Made by a program: the position numbers and the translations under genes | The notes under the pieces: model-generated | Told to the model about the DNA's origin: nothing | The model's database searches: none | The model's input: only the letters and a program-made list of their open reading frames with translations | Shown: positions 61,643 through 64,000 of the stretch, piece by piece | Position numbering within the stretch: the stretch's first letter is position 1 | Layout: each line of letters starts with the position of its first letter | NCBI GenBank assembly: GCA_002494625.1 | Contig: DACH01000019.1 | Span: 1 to 64,000 of the forward strand | DNA length: 64,000 bases | Reading direction: 5' to 3' | Origin: Archaeoglobus sp. UBA234 | GTDB lineage: Archaea > Halobacteriota > Archaeoglobi > Archaeoglobales > Archaeoglobaceae

Positions 61643-62671
61643 ATGATAAAAATCTCAGAAGAAACGGTAAGGAGAATTGCTAAAGGAGCTGAAATCTTAG
61701 GAAGTGGGGGCGGAGGGCAAACCTATATCTCAGAACTTATGGCACTTCAGACCCTCAAGGAGGATAAAACCACTCACTTGATTGATGCAGAAAGTGTACC
61801 CAACAACGCCTTAGTGCTTTCTGTAGCTATGATGGGCTCCCCTTTAATCCTAAAAGAAAAATTACCCAACGGATTTGAAGCTAGAAATGTTTTAAAATTA
61901 CTGGAAAATTATTTTGGAGAAGAAACTTATGCTATCGTTCCAGTTGAGGGGGCAGGTTTAAACTCTTTGACAGCCATAGTTGCTGGCCTTAATTTAGGAA
62001 TACCCGTAGTGGATGCTGATGGAATGGGGAGAGCTTTTCCAGAACTCCAAATGACCACTTTCCACATCTACGGGATTTCAATCACCCCGATGGCAATCTC
62101 TGACGAGAAAGGGAATACGATATTCATAGATTCAATTAACAACGAGTATGGAGAGTGGTTTGCAAGGGGTGTTACAAGATTGATGGGAGGTCATTCCTGG
62201 ATATCATGCTATGCGATGACGGGAAAAGAGATGAAGAGGGCAGCAGTAAAAAAAACACTCTCAAAAGCCATGGAGATAGGAGATATCATTTTGTCTGACA
62301 CTTCTCCAGAATCGAAGCTGGAAAGGATTTGTGAACTTACTAAAGGAACTGTGCAAAAAGGAAAAGTTGAAAGGGTAAAGAGAATGAAATTTGAAAGGTT
62401 TTATGGAGGAGAGGCTGAGATTGTGGGTGATGAAAGGACTAAGATTATCTTCCAGAACGAATATCTTGTTATGGAAAATCAATCGGAAAGAGTTTATGTG
62501 CCCGATATCATAACACTGGTTGATATCTATACTTTAAGGCCTATTTCGACTGAAGAGATCAGACCTGGGTTGAACGTTTACATCCTTACTATACCTTCAG
62601 ATAAAAAATGGAAAACTAAGAAAGGTTTGGAGGTAGCCGGACCGGAAACATTTGGATTGGATGGAGGTTGA
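61643..62671 (+). CDS. DUF917 family protein (second copy)
   Basis: The 342-residue paralogue of the first DUF917 protein has RRIAKGAEILGSGGGGQTYISELM, the common block VDADGMGRAFPELQMTTFHI, then YAMTGKEMKRAAVKKTLSKAMEIG. It ends with WKTKKGLEVAGPETFGL. The first copy has the same end (WRTERGLEVAGPKYFGY). It lies after the regulator gene, with GGGGATT as a weak ribosome site. Two copies may form one heteromer or serve different ring substrates. Confidence 0.88.
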   Translation: MIKISEETVRRIAKGAEILGSGGGGQTYISELMALQTLKEDKTTHLIDAESVPNNALVLSVAMMGSPLILKEKLPNGFEARNVLKLLENYFGEETYAIVPVEGAGLNSLTAIVAGLNLGIPVVDADGMGRAFPELQMTTFHIYGISITPMAISDEKGNTIFIDSINNEYGEWFARGVTRLMGGHSWISCYAMTGKEMKRAAVKKTLSKAMEIGDIILSDTSPESKLERICELTKGTVQKGKVERVKRMKFERFYGGEAEIVGDERTKIIFQNEYLVMENQSERVYVPDIITLVDIYTLRPISTEEIRPGLNVYILTIPSDKKWKTKKGLEVAGPETFGLDGG

Positions 62672-62683
62672 AAAAAGGAAAAT

Positions 62684-63016
62684 TTACTCAATGTTGTTTA
62701 ATTCTATTTCTAGATCCAAGAGTGGAGCGTATTGCTGGCTACCGAAGATGTCAGATTCACCAGGACTGCCACTTGGTTTAAGCCTTCTAATTGTGAACTT
62801 AATAGCATTTGCAGGATCAAATTCTACAAAACTGATGATGCGACTGTCAGGGATGCCAAACAACTGTGCAATGGTTTCTCTATTCAGGGCTCCACTTTGT
62901 TTAACCATCCTGTAATTATCCGGGTTACTGAAGATTATGTCGAATGTTATGCTGTTAACGCCCGCATTCTTGCTCCTTATCGTTGTAGCCAGCTCAACCA
63001 GTCTTTTAACAGCCAT
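62684..63016 (-). CDS. DUF4387 family protein
   Basis: The 110-residue protein has LVELATTIRSKNAGVNSITFDIIFSNPDNYRMVKQSGALNRE, characteristic of DUF4387. It ends with IFGSQQYAPLLDLEIEL. This family always travels with AtuA/DUF1446, either fused or adjacent. ATG 63016 has AGAGGTGA before it. The role is unknown; AtuA acts in acyclic terpene breakdown in Pseudomonas. Confidence 0.85.
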   Translation of the reverse strand: MAVKRLVELATTIRSKNAGVNSITFDIIFSNPDNYRMVKQSGALNRETIAQLFGIPDSRIISFVEFDPANAIKFTIRRLKPSGSPGESDIFGSQQYAPLLDLEIELNNIE

Positions 63017-63026
63017 CCAATCACCT

Positions 63027-64000
63027 CTAAACCTCCTCGAAGTGTATCTCAAAAAGTTCAAGCGGGTCTGAAACTGGCACCAAGTGGTTAATCATCCATT
63101 CATATGCTGGTTTTGTTAGTATCGCCTCATCAGACATCATAGCTGCAGTTCCTGCAGTCCCCTTTATATCTGGCAGTCTCGCGTAGAAAGTATTTCTTGC
63201 AGCTAAGGTTGCAATCTCTTTCGCCTCTTCTGCAGTTTCTGCGACACATTCGACAATCAGGCAGATTTCATGAGGTGAAGGATTCTTGATCGGCTCTAGG
63301 TCTTTCATCACCCCGTTGATGCCATACAAGTGATAATAGATCTGATAGGACTTGTCAGAATATCTTTCTTCAACCTTCTTCTTAGACCACTCGATAACTT
63401 TGTCTATATGCCTGATTAAGTATGGGTCTCTGAATCCAACTATACATATACATCTCTCACCTACTTTCCCTGCACCTTCAAGCTTAATTTTAAGTTCGCT
63501 CTCTATGAACTTAAAGCCCGTCACTCTTGTTCTTCTGTGATCTATCTGTTCATATACACATTCACTCATGTCCAGTATGCCACCTGGTACTCTTTCGTAG
63601 TACGGATCAACCCTTTCGTACATGCTATGACTAGCTACAGAAGCAACTGTACAGCGCTGTTTTGGATGCATGGGCTCAACAATAACTTCACCTTCTTTCA
63701 CATATCCAATCACACTTTCCTTGCCCATAAAAGGCTCAGCACAGAATGATGCACACTCCAAAACTTTCCCAGCATAAAATGCTGTTGCTTTGGATAGACC
63801 TTCCCAAATGAGGGGAGCAGCGAAAATTGATGAATCTGAGCTGCGTCCTGCAATTATCACATCTGCACCATTGTCTAATGCATGGATTATCGGTTCAGGA
63901 CCCATTACCGCAACTATCGTATTAGTTCTATCCAATATCTGTGGAGTCAAGTCTTCAAAGCCATCTATCCCTTCAATTCTCACTTCGTTTAGAATCTGCC
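63027..64000 (-). CDS. AtuA/DUF1446 family protein, C-terminal part (5' end beyond the window)
   Basis: The frame is open to the window end, so the first part is missing. The visible 320 residues show IVAVMGPEPIIHALDNGADVIIAGRSSDSSIFAAPLIWEG, then VEPMHPKQRCTVASVASHSMYE, PGGILDMSECVYEQID and FIVGFRDPYLIRHID-like segments, as in AtuA. It is 10 bases before DUF4387, and the pair is convergent with the DUF917 gene. It probably handles an acyl or hydroxy-acid substrate. Confidence 0.87.
   Translation of the reverse strand, partial: QILNEVRIEGIDGFEDLTPQILDRTNTIVAVMGPEPIIHALDNGADVIIAGRSSDSSIFAAPLIWEGLSKATAFYAGKVLECASFCAEPFMGKESVIGYVKEGEVIVEPMHPKQRCTVASVASHSMYERVDPYYERVPGGILDMSECVYEQIDHRRTRVTGFKFIESELKIKLEGAGKVGERCICIVGFRDPYLIRHIDKVIEWSKKKVEERYSDKSYQIYYHLYGINGVMKDLEPIKNPSPHEICLIVECVAETAEEAKEIATLAARNTFYARLPDIKGTAGTAAMMSDEAILTKPAYEWMINHLVPVSDPLELFEIHFEEV

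Noticed and set aside
1..64000. CRISPR arrays, insertion sequences, prophage genes, rRNA
   Set aside because: No regularly spaced repeats, transposase, integrase, phage structural genes or rRNA segments were seen on either strand.

Overview
The window reads as a chromosomal segment of a hyperthermophilic euryarchaeon of the order Archaeoglobales. Three things support this: archaeal-only genes (CheF, pantoate kinase, fructose-bisphosphate aldolase/phosphatase, archaetidylinositol phosphate synthase, a CAT-anticodon tRNA of archaeal type), an HdrA-MvhD fusion with a polyferredoxin, and gene orders (mcp-cheW-cheF-cheY-cheB-cheA-cheC-cheD-cheR and ilvE-ACT-hom-prepilin peptidase) that I remember from Archaeoglobus fulgidus. 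A c-type cytochrome, CcmF/CcmH and motility genes together would fit Ferroglobus, Geoglobus or a cytochrome-rich Archaeoglobus. The genus is inference. Promoters are archaeal (TATA-type, several likely leaderless), and many starts are set by GGAGGTG-type ribosome sites.

Layout. 0-7.3 kb: chemotaxis operon on +, from a truncated MCP to CheR. 7.4-9.4 kb: a PAS-GAF-phosphoacceptor protein without a kinase ATPase domain, a 55-aa membrane protein and a RecA-like protein without a P-loop. 9.5-10.8 kb (-): two TatA-type proteins, a YbjQ-family protein and a small membrane protein. 10.9-14.1 kb: ilvE, a double-ACT protein, homoserine dehydrogenase and a prepilin peptidase. 14.2-16.8 kb: an MBL hydrolase, a small membrane protein, a VapBC pair with a clear operator dyad, a start-less membrane ORF and a tRNA.

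17.2-29.6 kb is a metal/heme island. It holds a frameshifted membrane gene, two Met/Gly/Tyr-rich secreted proteins, a 44-aa His/Cys protein, a monoheme cytochrome c, a methyltransferase, two envelope proteins, CcmH-CcmF-CcmH, a BlaR1-type protease with a BlaI/CopY repressor, a SHOCT protein, a CopB-type ATPase, a thioredoxin-fold protein and a second MBL hydrolase. Its genes together suggest copper handling and cytochrome c assembly at the cell surface.

29.6-49.6 kb is mostly housekeeping: a TatD-like hydrolase, a KaiC-like ATPase, an EamA exporter, FBP aldolase/phosphatase, two DHH phosphoesterases, SerB, HdrA-MvhD plus polyferredoxin, CoaBC, pantoate kinase, a Lrp-type regulator with a cysteine tail, a CDP-alcohol transferase, TruA, aspartate kinase and TrpB2. 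49.7-52.0 kb (-) is a four-gene module: a membrane-tethered roadblock-like protein, a surface coiled-coil protein, MinD and a small coiled-coil membrane protein. 52.1-53.9 kb has a tiny basic protein, a DUF6544-like protein and a GNAT acetyltransferase, followed by a decayed stretch.

54.4-64.0 kb is a catabolic-looking cluster: DUF917, HyuA-type hydantoinase/oxoprolinase, NCS1 permease, Asp/Glu-racemase family, nitroreductase, DUF6092-like, enolase-superfamily epimerase, Lrp regulator and a second DUF917, with a convergent DUF4387/AtuA pair cut by the window end. It looks like uptake and ring-opening of a cyclic amide, but the substrate is unknown. The MinD/roadblock module and this cluster are the best candidates for undescribed systems.
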